A DNA stretch of 64,000 nucleotides from SZUA-545 sp050297855. Its GTDB lineage: Bacteria > Campylobacterota > Campylobacteria > Campylobacterales > SZUA-545. Positions within the stretch are counted from its first letter, which is position 1, and every line of letters begins with the position of its first letter. The stretch spans positions 248,001 to 312,000 of the forward strand of contig JBNKTC010000010.1 in NCBI GenBank assembly GCA_050297855.1, written 5' to 3'. Under the pieces are notes generated by a model, which was not told the DNA's origin, searched no databases, and saw nothing but the letters and a program-made list of their open reading frames with translations. Positions 26,699 through 34,706 of this stretch are shown in pieces. Made by a program: the position numbers and the translations under genes.

Positions 26699-26763
26699 AA
26701 ATAACAATCCTAAAAAATGTAAATAGTTGTCTATAGTGTACCATAAAAATGCTTTTTCCCATA

Positions 26764-26799
26764 CGCCTTCGTCCGGAAGAGCGCGGACGGGGAAAGGCG
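26764..26799 (-). terminator. Imperfect hairpin after the iron-sulfur subunit gene
   Basis: CGCCTT and GTCCG (26764-26775) pair with CGGAC and AAGGCG (26784-26799), with an unequal internal loop. It lies between the sdhB-like stop and leuC. No T-run follows on the minus strand, so it may be only a weak or Rho-assisted terminator. Confidence 0.3.
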
Positions 26800-26813
26800 C
26801 TCAGCAGGCTGGT

Positions 26814-27554
26814 TTAGGAGAAATTGGGGGTAAAATCGTCAAAGGGGCCGAACCCGCCCCCGAATCCGCCTCCGAAGTCTCCCATATTGGGATTGACATG
26901 GCCGAGGGCAGAGCTTTTTGTCTGCAAGAAGGTGATATCCATCTTGGGGTTGATCCCCTGTGGGCAGACAGGAACGCAGTCGCCGCAGAGGATGCAGTCC
27001 CATACGCCGTCTTGCTGAAGGGCATCGATCTTCCCCTTGTCGTCCGCCTCCCTGGAATCGGTCACATAGCGCCAGCTTTTTGTCAGTAGAAAAGGGCCGA
27101 TAAATTCGGGATTGACCTTGATGACCGGGCAGGCGCTGTAGCAGCTGGCACACTCGATACAGCTGCTTTGGCGTTCGAACTGTTCCAGGTCGGCCTGGGT
27201 AGCGGCGACCGGGCTCTTGGTCGGGGTAAGGCGGGCGGCGGTACGGCGCTGCTTCCGTTCGAAGACATGCTCGTCCGTGATCAGGTCGCGCAGTACCTCG
27301 ACCCCTTCAAGGGGTTGGACGACGACCGTATCGCCTTCGGGTTTATAGGTGCATGCCAGCACGGGACGGCCGTCGGCACGGACACTGCAGCTTCCGCAGA
27401 TCCCGCTGCCGCAGGCGTGGCGGAAACTGAGGGTTGCATCCTTGGTCGCTTTGATGTTTTTGAGCATCTCCAGGAGGGTTGCCCCTTCCAGGGCGACGTC
27501 GTATTCGCTTGAAAAGCTTTCGGTTCCGCTATGGCGACTGATGATCAGTTTCAT
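26814..27554 (-). CDS. Succinate dehydrogenase/fumarate reductase iron-sulfur subunit
   Basis: A 246-residue SdhB/FrdB-type protein. The N-terminal ferredoxin domain carries a [2Fe-2S] motif (CGSGICGSC with a further Cys in LACTY). The C-terminal domain has CIECASCYSACPV for a [4Fe-4S] cluster and CILCGDCVPVCPQG, where E. coli FrdB has C-x-x-V-x-x-C; the extra Cys predicts [4Fe-4S] instead of [3Fe-4S]. The tail is unusually glycine- and phenylalanine-rich (GGGFGGGFGPF). No cytochrome-b anchor is adjacent; the gene upstream encodes a DUF4395 membrane protein overlapping it by 4 nt. The likely flavin partner is at 30238-31842. Confidence 0.88.
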   Translation of the reverse strand: MKLIISRHSGTESFSSEYDVALEGATLLEMLKNIKATKDATLSFRHACGSGICGSCSVRADGRPVLACTYKPEGDTVVVQPLEGVEVLRDLITDEHVFERKQRRTAARLTPTKSPVAATQADLEQFERQSSCIECASCYSACPVIKVNPEFIGPFLLTKSWRYVTDSREADDKGKIDALQQDGVWDCILCGDCVPVCPQGINPKMDITFLQTKSSALGHVNPNMGDFGGGFGGGFGPFDDFTPNFS

Positions 27555-27988
27555 GGACGGGTTCCTTTAAAACGGGCGGGAAGATAGCGGTAGATCCAGC
27601 AGCCGGCACAAAAGCCGAGCGCGGCTTCCAGGAAGGTGCAAAATCCAAACAGCAGGAGGACACCGTGGGCGATCTCCGCTTGAGCACTTTGATACAGAGC
27701 CAGGGTGGCAAGCAGCATGATAAATCCCAAAAAGGCGGCAAAGCGCTTAGCCGCGGAATCTACCGGAATATTTTTAAGGTGCAGCAGCCTGGCAATACCC
27801 TTGGCGAGCAGAGCCAGGGGGCTGTTTTTCGGACAGGTCTGCTTAAGGAGGTAATCCACACCCAGAAGCGCGATAATGGAAAACGCCCCGGTGTAAAAGT
27901 AAGCAGCGATCAGGAGGATGTTCAGCCAGGCATTGACGCGGATGGTTGTTTCATCGACCTTGATAAAATTGACGGGGCAGGCATGCAT
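27551..27988 (-). CDS. DUF4395 family membrane protein
   Basis: A 145-residue integral membrane protein. It begins MHACPVNFIKVDETTIRVNAW, which matches the start of DUF4395, and has about four hydrophobic segments (22-45, 80-102 and a pair near 108-135). Cysteines are frequent (CP at 4-5, CPKN near 51, and three near 115-130). DUF4395 has no established role that I can name; members often sit near redox or thiol genes. Here it overlaps the SdhB-type gene by 4 nt and lies 3 nt from metY. A role as membrane anchor is conceivable but not shown. Confidence 0.8.
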   Translation of the reverse strand: MHACPVNFIKVDETTIRVNAWLNILLIAAYFYTGAFSIIALLGVDYLLKQTCPKNSPLALLAKGIARLLHLKNIPVDSAAKRFAAFLGFIMLLATLALYQSAQAEIAHGVLLLFGFCTFLEAALGFCAGCWIYRYLPARFKGTRP

Positions 27989-27991
27989 CGT

Positions 27992-29257
27992 CTATCCGAT
28001 CGCCTTGTCAAGATCGCGGATCAGGTCTTCGGCATCTTCCAGGCCGATTGAGAGGCGGATCAGTCCCTGGTTGACACCGCACGCATCCAGCTCCTCGGCG
28101 CTGAGCTGCTGGTGGGTCGTACTGGCCGGGTGGGTGATGATCGATTTGCTGTCGCCGATGTTGGTGACCAGGGAGAAGAGCTCGGTCTTATCGATGATCT
28201 TCTTGGCCGTCTCGAAATCATCAACCTCGAAGCTGAGCAGTCCGCTGGCCCCTTTGGTCAGGTACTTTTGGGCATTGGTGTAGTTTTTGTCCCCTTCGAG
28301 CAGCGGGTAGTTGACCTTTTTGACCTTCGGATGGGCAGCCAGGTGTTTGGCGACACTGAGCGCATTTTGGGAGTGTTTCTCCATGCGCAGACCCAGGTGC
28401 TCCAGTCCCTGGATAAAGAGCCAGCTGGACATCGGGGCCGGGATGGCACCGATATCACGGCAGAGGGCCAGGCGCGCACGCAGGCTGAACGGCGGGAACG
28501 GCGTTTCGGTATAAACCAGGCCGTGGTAGCTCATATCCGGTTCGTTAAAGTGGGCATAGCGCGGGTTATCTTTTAGAACCTCGATGAGTCCGTTGCGCTC
28601 TACCATCAGGCCGCCGATGGCAAGGCCCTGGCCGGTGATATATTTACTGGCACTGTAGACCGTGACATCCACACCGTGTTCGAACGGGGCGAAGAGGAAC
28701 GGGGTGGCTACCGTGTTGTCGCAGACTGTAACGATGCGGTGCTTTTTGGCAATGGAGACGATGGGTGCCACGTCGGCGACGTCGATGCTCGGGTTGGAGA
28801 TGCTCTCGAAAAAGATCGCCCGGGTCTTGTCGTCGATCAGATCTTCGATCGCCTCGGGATTGCGGATGTCGAAGGTCCGCAGTTCGATCCCGAAGCGTTT
28901 GAGCGTGTGGCCAAAGAGTGTGACCGTCCCGCCGTAGAGCTGGTTGGAGGCGATGATGTTCTCACCGGCTGCCGCCAGGTTGACGATGGCGTAGAAGATC
29001 GCCGACATGCCCGATGATGTAGCGATGGCTGCTGCCCCGCCTTCGATAGCGGCAAAACGCTCTTCCAGGACTCCCGTCGTCGGATTGGCCAGACGTGTGT
29101 ATATATTTCCGAGCTCCTTAAGGGCAAACCGGTTGGCGGCCTGTTCGGTACTTTCATATTCGTACGCCGTCGTCTGGTAGATGGGAACCGCCATCGTCAT
29201 ATTGGCGTCTTTGGTATAACCTGCGTGGAGGGCCTGGGTCGCTTTTTTATAATCCAT
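27992..29257 (-). CDS. metY: O-acetylhomoserine sulfhydrylase
   Basis: A 421-residue PLP enzyme of the Cys/Met metabolism family, making homocysteine from O-acetylhomoserine and sulfide. Visible are the N-terminal TQALHAGY, PIYQTTAYEY, YTRLANPTTGVLEERFAALE-like segment, SSGMSAIFYA, and the PLP lysine in YSASKYITGQG. The length (about 420-430) and the N-terminal block suit the sulfhydrylase rather than cystathionine synthases (about 380). It lies 2 nt downstream of cysK, so both sulfide-fixing enzymes are co-expressed. Confidence 0.93.
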   Translation of the reverse strand: MDYKKATQALHAGYTKDANMTMAVPIYQTTAYEYESTEQAANRFALKELGNIYTRLANPTTGVLEERFAAIEGGAAAIATSSGMSAIFYAIVNLAAAGENIIASNQLYGGTVTLFGHTLKRFGIELRTFDIRNPEAIEDLIDDKTRAIFFESISNPSIDVADVAPIVSIAKKHRIVTVCDNTVATPFLFAPFEHGVDVTVYSASKYITGQGLAIGGLMVERNGLIEVLKDNPRYAHFNEPDMSYHGLVYTETPFPPFSLRARLALCRDIGAIPAPMSSWLFIQGLEHLGLRMEKHSQNALSVAKHLAAHPKVKKVNYPLLEGDKNYTNAQKYLTKGASGLLSFEVDDFETAKKIIDKTELFSLVTNIGDSKSIITHPASTTHQQLSAEELDACGVNQGLIRLSIGLEDAEDLIRDLDKAIG

Positions 29258-29259
29258 AA

Positions 29260-30192
29260 TTACTCTTCCTCGATATTAAATAGTTCGGTGCTGAGATACC
29301 GTTCGCCGGTATCGCACAGTGTGGTGACGATCACCTTGCTGCGGTTTTCCGGGCGTTCCGCCAGGGCTTTGGCTGCGCAGAGATTTGCCCCTGCGGATAT
29401 GCCGATCAAAAGCCCCTCTTCCAGCGCCATACGGCGGGACATTGCCATCGCCTCGTCGTTGCCGACTTTGATCACTTCGGAGTAGATCGCCGTATTGAGG
29501 GCCTCGGGTACAAACCCTGCGCCGATCCCCTGGATCTTGTGGGGTCCCCCTTTGCCGCCGGAGAGGACGGGGGATGCTTCGGGTTCCACCGCTGCGATCT
29601 GAAGTCCGGGGATGCGTTCTTTTAAAAACTCACCCGTTCCCGTGATCGTCCCGCCGGTCCCGACGGCAGTAACGTAGATGTCGATCTTCCCTTCCGTCTG
29701 CTCCAGGAGTTCCGGACCAGTCGTTTTGCGGTGGGCATCGGGGTTGTTGGGGTTTTGGAACTGCTGCAGGATGACGGAGTTGGCAATCTCTTTGTTAAGT
29801 TCCTCCGCCTTGGTAATGGCTCCTGCCATCCCCTTGGCTGCCGGGGTCAGGACCAGCTTCGCCCCGAATACTTTAAGCAGCTTACGCCGTTCCAGGCTCA
29901 TGGATTCGGGCATCGTCAGGATCAGGGGGATTTTTTTGGTCGCACAGATATAGGCGAGGGCGATTCCCGTGTTGCCGCTGGTCGGTTCGATGATTGTAGT
30001 TTTCGTATTGATCGTGCCTGCTTCCAGCGCCGCTTCGATCATGTTTTTGGCGATCCGGTCTTTGACCGATCCGCCGGGATTCATGAATTCACACTTGCCG
30101 AGGATCGTCGTTCCCGTCTCTTCAGAGAGGGTATTCAGCTTCAGCAGAGGCGTATTGCCGATCAGTTCGGTTACACTGTTGGCGATATTCAT
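29260..30192 (-). CDS. cysK: Cysteine synthase A (O-acetylserine sulfhydrylase)
   Basis: A 310-residue PLP enzyme that makes cysteine from O-acetylserine and sulfide. Motifs: LIGNTPLLKLN, PGGSVKDRIAKNMI with the PLP lysine, EPTSGNTGIALA, and the phosphate-binding GTGGTITGTGEFLKE. Length is typical. It is the middle of a minus-strand run flavoprotein - cysK - metY - DUF4395 - iron-sulfur subunit. Confidence 0.96.
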   Translation of the reverse strand: MNIANSVTELIGNTPLLKLNTLSEETGTTILGKCEFMNPGGSVKDRIAKNMIEAALEAGTINTKTTIIEPTSGNTGIALAYICATKKIPLILTMPESMSLERRKLLKVFGAKLVLTPAAKGMAGAITKAEELNKEIANSVILQQFQNPNNPDAHRKTTGPELLEQTEGKIDIYVTAVGTGGTITGTGEFLKERIPGLQIAAVEPEASPVLSGGKGGPHKIQGIGAGFVPEALNTAIYSEVIKVGNDEAMAMSRRMALEEGLLIGISAGANLCAAKALAERPENRSKVIVTTLCDTGERYLSTELFNIEEE

Positions 30193-30237
30193 AATTTTTC
30201 CTTATATTAATTCGGACAATTTTAGTACTAAATATGT

Positions 30238-31842
30238 TCAGTTCAGCTTAAACTGCAGTCCGTTTTCGGACTTCCATGCATGGCTGTTATGCATAAACCG
30301 TTCATCCGTTTCGGGGTAGTCGCTGCGGATATGGCTGCCCCGTGACTCCCGGCGTGCCAACGCACTGCCCAGGTAGAGTAGGGCCGATTCGAGCATATTG
30401 GAAAACTCGAGGTATTCTACTAGGTTTGTATTAAAAAATAATGATTTGTCCGCAATTCCACACGCTTCAAGAGCTTTTTTGATGCGGTTTACCTCCTCTT
30501 GTGCCCGGCGGAGCGATGCCTCATCCTTTACGACTGACGCATCGCGGTTCATGACGGTTGCGAACTCTTCCCGGAGGGTATAGAAATCCCCGTTGTCCTC
30601 TTTATCAAAGAGGTTGGCGATGTCCTGTTCGTCTTCTTGTATGGTTTCGGTTCCGGGTGTCGTTTCGGCAAAGGCGAGAGCCTCGCCGGCAGCTATTTCA
30701 CCGAAGACCAGGATCTCAAGCAGGGAGTTGCCTCCCAGGCGGTTGGCCCCGTGGGCTCCGCTGCAGGCGGTCTCACCGCAGGCGTAAAGCCCCGGGATGA
30801 TCCCGTCGGGACCTTGGACCCGGGTCTTTGCATCGACGGCCAGCCCACCCATCGTGTAGTGGGCGGAGGGCTTGATCGGGACCGGCTCGGTCCGTGGGTC
30901 GACCCCTTCGAAGATACGGCACTGCCGTGTTTCATGCTGGAGGTCATGGTCGAGTACCTTGGCATCCAGGTGGCGCATATCCAAAAAAACCTGTCGGCCG
31001 GCATCCAGTTCCGCCTGGATGGCCCGGGTGACCTTGTCCCGGGTGGAGAGTTCGTCGACAAAGCGTCTGCCTTCGCAATTGACCAGGTAGGCGCCTGCTC
31101 CCCTGGCCGCTTCGCTGACCAGGAGCGAACTCTCTTTGAGTGTCGTCGGGTGGAACTGGACAAACTCCATGTTCCTGACCCGTGCCCCGATATTAAGTGC
31201 GGCGATGATACCGTCACCGGTCGTTTGGGGGGTGTTGGTCGTGTGAGCGAAGAAGATGCCGGCGTAGCCGCCCGTGGCCAGGATAACGGCTTTGGCACTG
31301 ACCGTGACGATCCTCCCGGTCGCCAGTTCGATAAAGCGGGCACCGCTTACCCGTGTCCCCTCTTTGATCAGTTCGTGCAGGATATATTCGGAGCGGATCT
31401 CGAGGTTATCATGGGCGAAGGTCTGGTCATAGAGCGTGTGGATGATGGCATGGCCGGTCATATCGGTGCTGAAACAGGTCCGTTTCCGACTCGCCCCGCC
31501 GAAGGAGCGCTGATCGATTGTGGCATCCGGCGTGCGGTTAAAGGGGGTTCCCAATGCATCGAGCTTGGCGATCATCGCCGGGGCGTGCTCGCACAGAAGC
31601 GCCGCACTCGCTTCATCTCCCAGTCCCGCACCGCCTTTGAGGGTATCGGCGATGTGGGCGGCGACAGAGTCCTCCTCCACGTTGCCCAGAGCCGCATTGA
31701 TCCCGCCCTGGGCCATGACGCTCTGGCTCCGCTTCGGGGCGCTTTTGCTAAAGAGGCCGACACGGCTTCCCGCTTCCGCCGCACTTAAAGCGGCCATGAG
31801 TCCGGCGCCGCCGCCCCCGATTACAAGTATGTCGAAATTCAT
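30238..31842 (-). CDS. Succinate dehydrogenase/fumarate reductase flavoprotein subunit
   Basis: A 534-residue FAD protein of the SdhA/FrdA/NadB family. Dinucleotide motif GGGGAGLMAAL is at the start, followed by SVMAQGGINAAL, the flavin/dicarboxylate region FGGASRKRTCFSTDMTGHAI, FVQFHPTTL, ARGAGAYLVN with the active-site Arg, and HGANRLGGNSLLE. No export signal is present, so it acts in the cytoplasm, unlike periplasmic methylmenaquinol fumarate reductases of some relatives. The YTMGGLAVD segment and the nearby B subunit favour Sdh/Frd over L-aspartate oxidase. The ATG at 31842 is preferred; another in-frame ATG lies 15 nt upstream. Confidence 0.85.
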   Translation of the reverse strand: MNFDILVIGGGGAGLMAALSAAEAGSRVGLFSKSAPKRSQSVMAQGGINAALGNVEEDSVAAHIADTLKGGAGLGDEASAALLCEHAPAMIAKLDALGTPFNRTPDATIDQRSFGGASRKRTCFSTDMTGHAIIHTLYDQTFAHDNLEIRSEYILHELIKEGTRVSGARFIELATGRIVTVSAKAVILATGGYAGIFFAHTTNTPQTTGDGIIAALNIGARVRNMEFVQFHPTTLKESSLLVSEAARGAGAYLVNCEGRRFVDELSTRDKVTRAIQAELDAGRQVFLDMRHLDAKVLDHDLQHETRQCRIFEGVDPRTEPVPIKPSAHYTMGGLAVDAKTRVQGPDGIIPGLYACGETACSGAHGANRLGGNSLLEILVFGEIAAGEALAFAETTPGTETIQEDEQDIANLFDKEDNGDFYTLREEFATVMNRDASVVKDEASLRRAQEEVNRIKKALEACGIADKSLFFNTNLVEYLEFSNMLESALLYLGSALARRESRGSHIRSDYPETDERFMHNSHAWKSENGLQFKLN

Positions 31843-31940
31843 GATGATCCGTTCCATTCTTCGGATTTTGGTTTAGTTACGCAATAATTTCCAAAAACAG
31901 CTTAAAGGGCAATGGGAAAGTGCCTAAAGGAGAGTGGTTC

Positions 31941-32480
31941 ATGGCGGATATATTCAAGGAGATCGCACGGCTTCCCCAGACCGTGGAGGCCAAACTGGCG
32001 GCGCTGTCGCAGAGTATCGAGGGGGGAGTTGCCGCGACACAGGAGATATTGGAGACGATGTACGGCGTCTTCAGCGTCGTGGGGAATTTCTTTTCCTGGA
32101 TGGGGCTGCATGCGATGCTGCTGCTGATCGCCACGATGATTGCCCTCTATCTTATCGGGATTATCTCACCCCTCGAACGCCGGGTCAATTATATGATCGC
32201 TGTTCTGATCGGTTCGGCCCTGGCCTATATCAGTGCGTTTCCGATGAGCGCGTACGGGAAGTATCTGCTTGTGATGGGTCTGCCGGTGGTGGTGACGTAT
32301 CTTCCGATGCTGATATGGATGGGGATAAAGAGCCGGATTCAAAAAAGAAGACGGTCGGACGCAGAGGAGAAGGAGATAATCGTCGGTGAACTGATGGAGA
32401 GTGCATCCCGCTATCACAAAGAAGGGGATGCGGTCCGTCTCCGGGAAGAGCTTGAAATGCTCACCCGGCGTTTAGAGTAG
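31941..32480 (+). CDS. Small membrane protein of unknown function
   Basis: A 179-residue protein with an amphipathic N-terminal helix, three hydrophobic segments (about 42-65, 72-92 and 97-120) and a basic, charged, probably coiled-coil tail (residues 125-179). AAAGGAGA before the ATG at 31941 fixes this start in preference to an in-frame ATG 21 nt upstream. No domain is recognised. It is isolated on the plus strand and its 3' end overlaps the convergent 77-residue gene by 9 nt. Confidence 0.75.
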   Translation: MADIFKEIARLPQTVEAKLAALSQSIEGGVAATQEILETMYGVFSVVGNFFSWMGLHAMLLLIATMIALYLIGIISPLERRVNYMIAVLIGSALAYISAFPMSAYGKYLLVMGLPVVVTYLPMLIWMGIKSRIQKRRRSDAEEKEIIVGELMESASRYHKEGDAVRLREELEMLTRRLE

Positions 32481-32705
32481 GCCCCGTTCCGTGGCGATCT
32501 TGGCGGCGACGGTCGCGTTGTCACCCCGATACCCTTTTCCCTCAAAAAAGACGATCACCTCCGCATCGTGGGGGAGGGCGGTCATTTTTTCGATCAACTC
32601 CTGGATATCGGTAACCTTTTCGACGGCCAGGCCCTGGAGTGTGGGATCGCTGTCACGCTGGAGGAGGATATCCTCATAGGCGGCCTGGTCGGCAAAAATA
32701 AACAT
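32472..32705 (-). CDS. Small acidic protein of unknown function
   Basis: A 77-residue soluble protein starting MFIFADQAAYEDILL. Its ATG overlaps the rdgB stop codon (TGATG), with GAGGAG as ribosome site, so it is translationally coupled to rdgB. The sequence looks alpha/beta (VIVFFEGKGYRGDN). No family is recognised. An in-frame GTG one codon upstream is possible but less well placed. Confidence 0.7.
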   Translation of the reverse strand: MFIFADQAAYEDILLQRDSDPTLQGLAVEKVTDIQELIEKMTALPHDAEVIVFFEGKGYRGDNATVAAKIATERGLL

Positions 32706-33298
32706 CACAGCTCCTCTATGATCAGTTTGGCCAGTCTCAGGGCCTTGGATCGGTGGGAGAGTTCCTGTTTGATATCGCTCTCCAGTTCGCCCAGTGTCTT
32801 GTCATAGCCTTCAGGGATAAAGATCGGGTCATACCCGAACCCTTTGTCTCCTTTGGGGGTCGTCTGCGCCGAACCGTACATCCAGCCGTGGACCGTTTCG
32901 ATCCCATACCGGGATGCGACGGCGACGGCACAGGTGTAGTGGGCCGGTGAGGCGGAGAGTCCCTTGGCTTTTAGGGCGTCTACCAGTTTTTCCAGGTTCG
33001 CTTTGTCACTGGCCCCTTCGCCGGCATAGCGGGCGCTGAAGATACCCGGTGCCCCGTCCAGGGCATCGACACTGATCCCGCTGTCGTCGGAGAGGACGAT
33101 CACGTCGGGATCGTTCAGTTTTTCATAGATGGTCTTGGCTTTGATAATGGCATTGGCCTGGAATGTATCGCCGTCTTCGACGATCTCCATTGGTCCCAGC
33201 AGGTCGGTAAAGGCGACGACGTCAAACTCTCCATCCATCATCTCCTTGATCTCCCGGATCTTGCCTTGGTTGGAACTGGCCAGTACGATACGTTTCAT
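32705..33298 (-). CDS. rdgB: dITP/XTP pyrophosphatase (RdgB/HAM1)
   Basis: A 197-residue house-cleaning enzyme that hydrolyses dITP and XTP to monophosphates. Family motifs are intact: ASSNQGKIREIKEMM for triphosphate binding, LSDDSGISVDALDGAPGIFSARYAG, and GFGYDPIFIPEGYDKTLGEL followed by SHRSKAL near the C-terminus. Length is normal. A 77-residue gene is coupled to it downstream. Confidence 0.95.
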   Translation of the reverse strand: MKRIVLASSNQGKIREIKEMMDGEFDVVAFTDLLGPMEIVEDGDTFQANAIIKAKTIYEKLNDPDVIVLSDDSGISVDALDGAPGIFSARYAGEGASDKANLEKLVDALKAKGLSASPAHYTCAVAVASRYGIETVHGWMYGSAQTTPKGDKGFGYDPIFIPEGYDKTLGELESDIKQELSHRSKALRLAKLIIEEL

Positions 33299-33364
33299 GG
33301 AATACTCCGCTAAAAAATTGGGGCGATTATAACAAAATATAAAATAGGAGGGCTTGAAGGAACG

Positions 33365-33454
33365 ATGGGAGGAGAAATCTGCCTCATTGAGGCAAGCTTT
33401 AGTGCCACAGCGGCGAGCGTAGTATTGGGAGACTTTGCTCCCAATACGTTATAA
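33365..33454 (+). CDS. Possible 29-residue small protein, or palindromic intergenic element
   Basis: An ATG with GAAGGAACG just upstream opens a 29-codon frame that ends at TAA (33452-33454). Inside it lie two perfect inverted repeats: TGCCTC/GAGGCA around ATT (33380-33394), and GTATTGGGAG/CTCCCAATAC around a 6-nt loop (33422-33447). Such symmetry inside a codon frame is odd and may instead mark a repetitive extragenic palindrome or a terminator-like structure between rdgB and the sulfur locus. No peptide family is recognised. Confidence 0.3.
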   Translation: MGGEICLIEASFSATAASVVLGDFAPNTL

Positions 33455-33465
33455 AAAATGGTAGA

Positions 33466-33876
33466 TTACCAGTTTCTGATCCGGATATGGCAGGAGGTAC
33501 ACTGCTTGAGAAGCTGGGTATAATCTTCCAGTGCATCGTCCATGCGGTTGGAGTCGACGGATTCGACCAGGTCGCTGGAATAAAGTTTCAGCATACGCGC
33601 CGTTTTCTGGGCGAATTTATAGGCATACTCCTGTCCTTCGGGAAGGATCTCTTTGACATCTTCGGACTCCAGGGAGCTGAGGGCCCCTTGAAGTTTTTTA
33701 ACCCCCGACTTCATACAGTCGCCGCAGCTGTAAAGACCGCCGCTCTGGATCTCCTCCATCGCATCGAGCATGGTCTTCATCTCCATCATCAGTTTGGCTT
33801 TTTTATCCCCCTCTTTGGCCTCCACACCGGCAACGGCGAGGAAAAGAAGGAGAAAAAGGGCAGTTAGCTTTTTCAT
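33466..33876 (-). CDS. Small periplasmic c-type cytochrome (cytochrome c'-like)
   Basis: A 136-residue protein with a Sec signal (MKKLTALFLLLFLAVAGVEA). The only CxxCH heme motif (CTSCH) stands at the extreme C-terminus, six residues from the end, as in cytochrome c'/c556 four-helix proteins; the rest is predicted helical. A second pair, CGDC near residue 51, lacks the His and cannot bind heme in the usual way. It is the last gene of the FCSD-Rieske-SoxYZ run, 9 nt after soxZ, and may accept electrons from one of those proteins. It is not SoxX or SoxA by sequence. Confidence 0.75.
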   Translation of the reverse strand: MKKLTALFLLLFLAVAGVEAKEGDKKAKLMMEMKTMLDAMEEIQSGGLYSCGDCMKSGVKKLQGALSSLESEDVKEILPEGQEYAYKFAQKTARMLKLYSSDLVESVDSNRMDDALEDYTQLLKQCTSCHIRIRNW

Positions 33877-33885
33877 TGTTTATCC

Positions 33886-34215
33886 TTATTTAGGCGTTAC
33901 TGTTCTTGTCTTTTCAGTCGTCTCGCCCTTGTTGTTCACAAAGACCACTTTGATCGTACCGGGACCTGTCACTTTGTAAGGGAAGATGATCTTGGGATTG
34001 GCACTGGCCGAAACTCCCATGTTGAACTCGGCGATCTTCTGGTCCTCGAAATAGGCTGTGATCGTTTCGACAAAAAACTTCGGTTTAAGCTGTCCGGAGT
34101 GTTTGTCTTTTTGATACCCCGTATCCATAGGGTGGATGATCATCGCCTGGACTTTGACCACGTCCCCGACTTTGTAATCTTTTTCAATAATCTTGATTGC
34201 TCCGCGTCGTGCCAT
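33886..34215 (-). CDS. soxZ: Thiosulfate-oxidation carrier subunit SoxZ
   Basis: A 109-residue SoxZ, partner of SoxY. No signal peptide is present, as expected, since SoxZ is exported with SoxY by the Tat system. Family features: KVGDVVKVQAMIIHPMDTG, KPKFFVETITAYFEDQKIAEF, GVSASANPKI and the terminal DNKGET-like segment NNKGETTEKTRTV. It starts 9 nt after soxY. Confidence 0.94.
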   Translation of the reverse strand: MARRGAIKIIEKDYKVGDVVKVQAMIIHPMDTGYQKDKHSGQLKPKFFVETITAYFEDQKIAEFNMGVSASANPKIIFPYKVTGPGTIKVVFVNNKGETTEKTRTVTPK

Positions 34216-34224
34216 AGTATCTCC

Positions 34225-34695
34225 TTAACCGCATCCGCCGAGGGCGACGTTGATTTTTTTCTTGTGGGTATAGACTTTGCCCGTGTTGGTCTCTGCCAGG
34301 ACATGGACGTGTTGGGTCCCGCCCAGTTTGGCATTGACAAAGAGGTAGGCCATGCCGTTAGCCGGTGTGTAGTTGGCTGTGATGACATGTTTCCCTTTAT
34401 TAAGCTCTACGAGGACAGTGATCTTGGCGATATAGTTGTCCGCGTCCATCGGGTGGTCGATCTCTACTTCGACCGGTACCGTTGCCCCGTTTTCGGGATA
34501 CTCCGGGATATTCATCTTAATGATCCCGCTGCCGTCTTCGGCTTTAGTCCCCCCGAATTTACCGAACTGCCGCTGGAATCGGCGCAGCTCTTTTTGGTCG
34601 TCTGCCGCGTGCAGTTTCTCCCCGAACAGTGCGGGGGCCAGCACGGCCGCACCGGCAAATGCCATTGTATGTTTTAAAAAGTCTCGTCTTTCCAT
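34225..34695 (-). CDS. soxY: Thiosulfate-oxidation carrier subunit SoxY
   Basis: A 156-residue periplasmic protein whose C-terminal cysteine carries the sulfur substrate during Sox oxidation. The twin-arginine signal MERRDFLKHTMAFAG is clear. The carrier motif is at the end: the protein stops at GGCG, so the swinging-arm Cys is the second-last residue. An internal immunoglobulin-like SoxY fold is seen (IPVEVEIDHPMDADNY, GGTQHVHV). With SoxZ it forms the SoxYZ heterodimer. The window has no soxXA, soxB or soxCD. Confidence 0.95.
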   Translation of the reverse strand: MERRDFLKHTMAFAGAAVLAPALFGEKLHAADDQKELRRFQRQFGKFGGTKAEDGSGIIKMNIPEYPENGATVPVEVEIDHPMDADNYIAKITVLVELNKGKHVITANYTPANGMAYLFVNAKLGGTQHVHVLAETNTGKVYTHKKKINVALGGCG

Positions 34696-34706
34696 TATGT
34701 TTCCTA

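Noticed and set aside
30637..31788. 383-residue open frame opposite the SdhA-type flavoprotein
   Set aside because: Antisense shadow of a conserved FAD protein, without a start region or domain.
30238..31842. L-aspartate oxidase (NadB) as the identity of the flavoprotein
   Set aside because: Possible by family, but the YTMGGLAVD segment and the nearby iron-sulfur B subunit favour an Sdh/Frd-type enzyme; no nadA or nadC is nearby.
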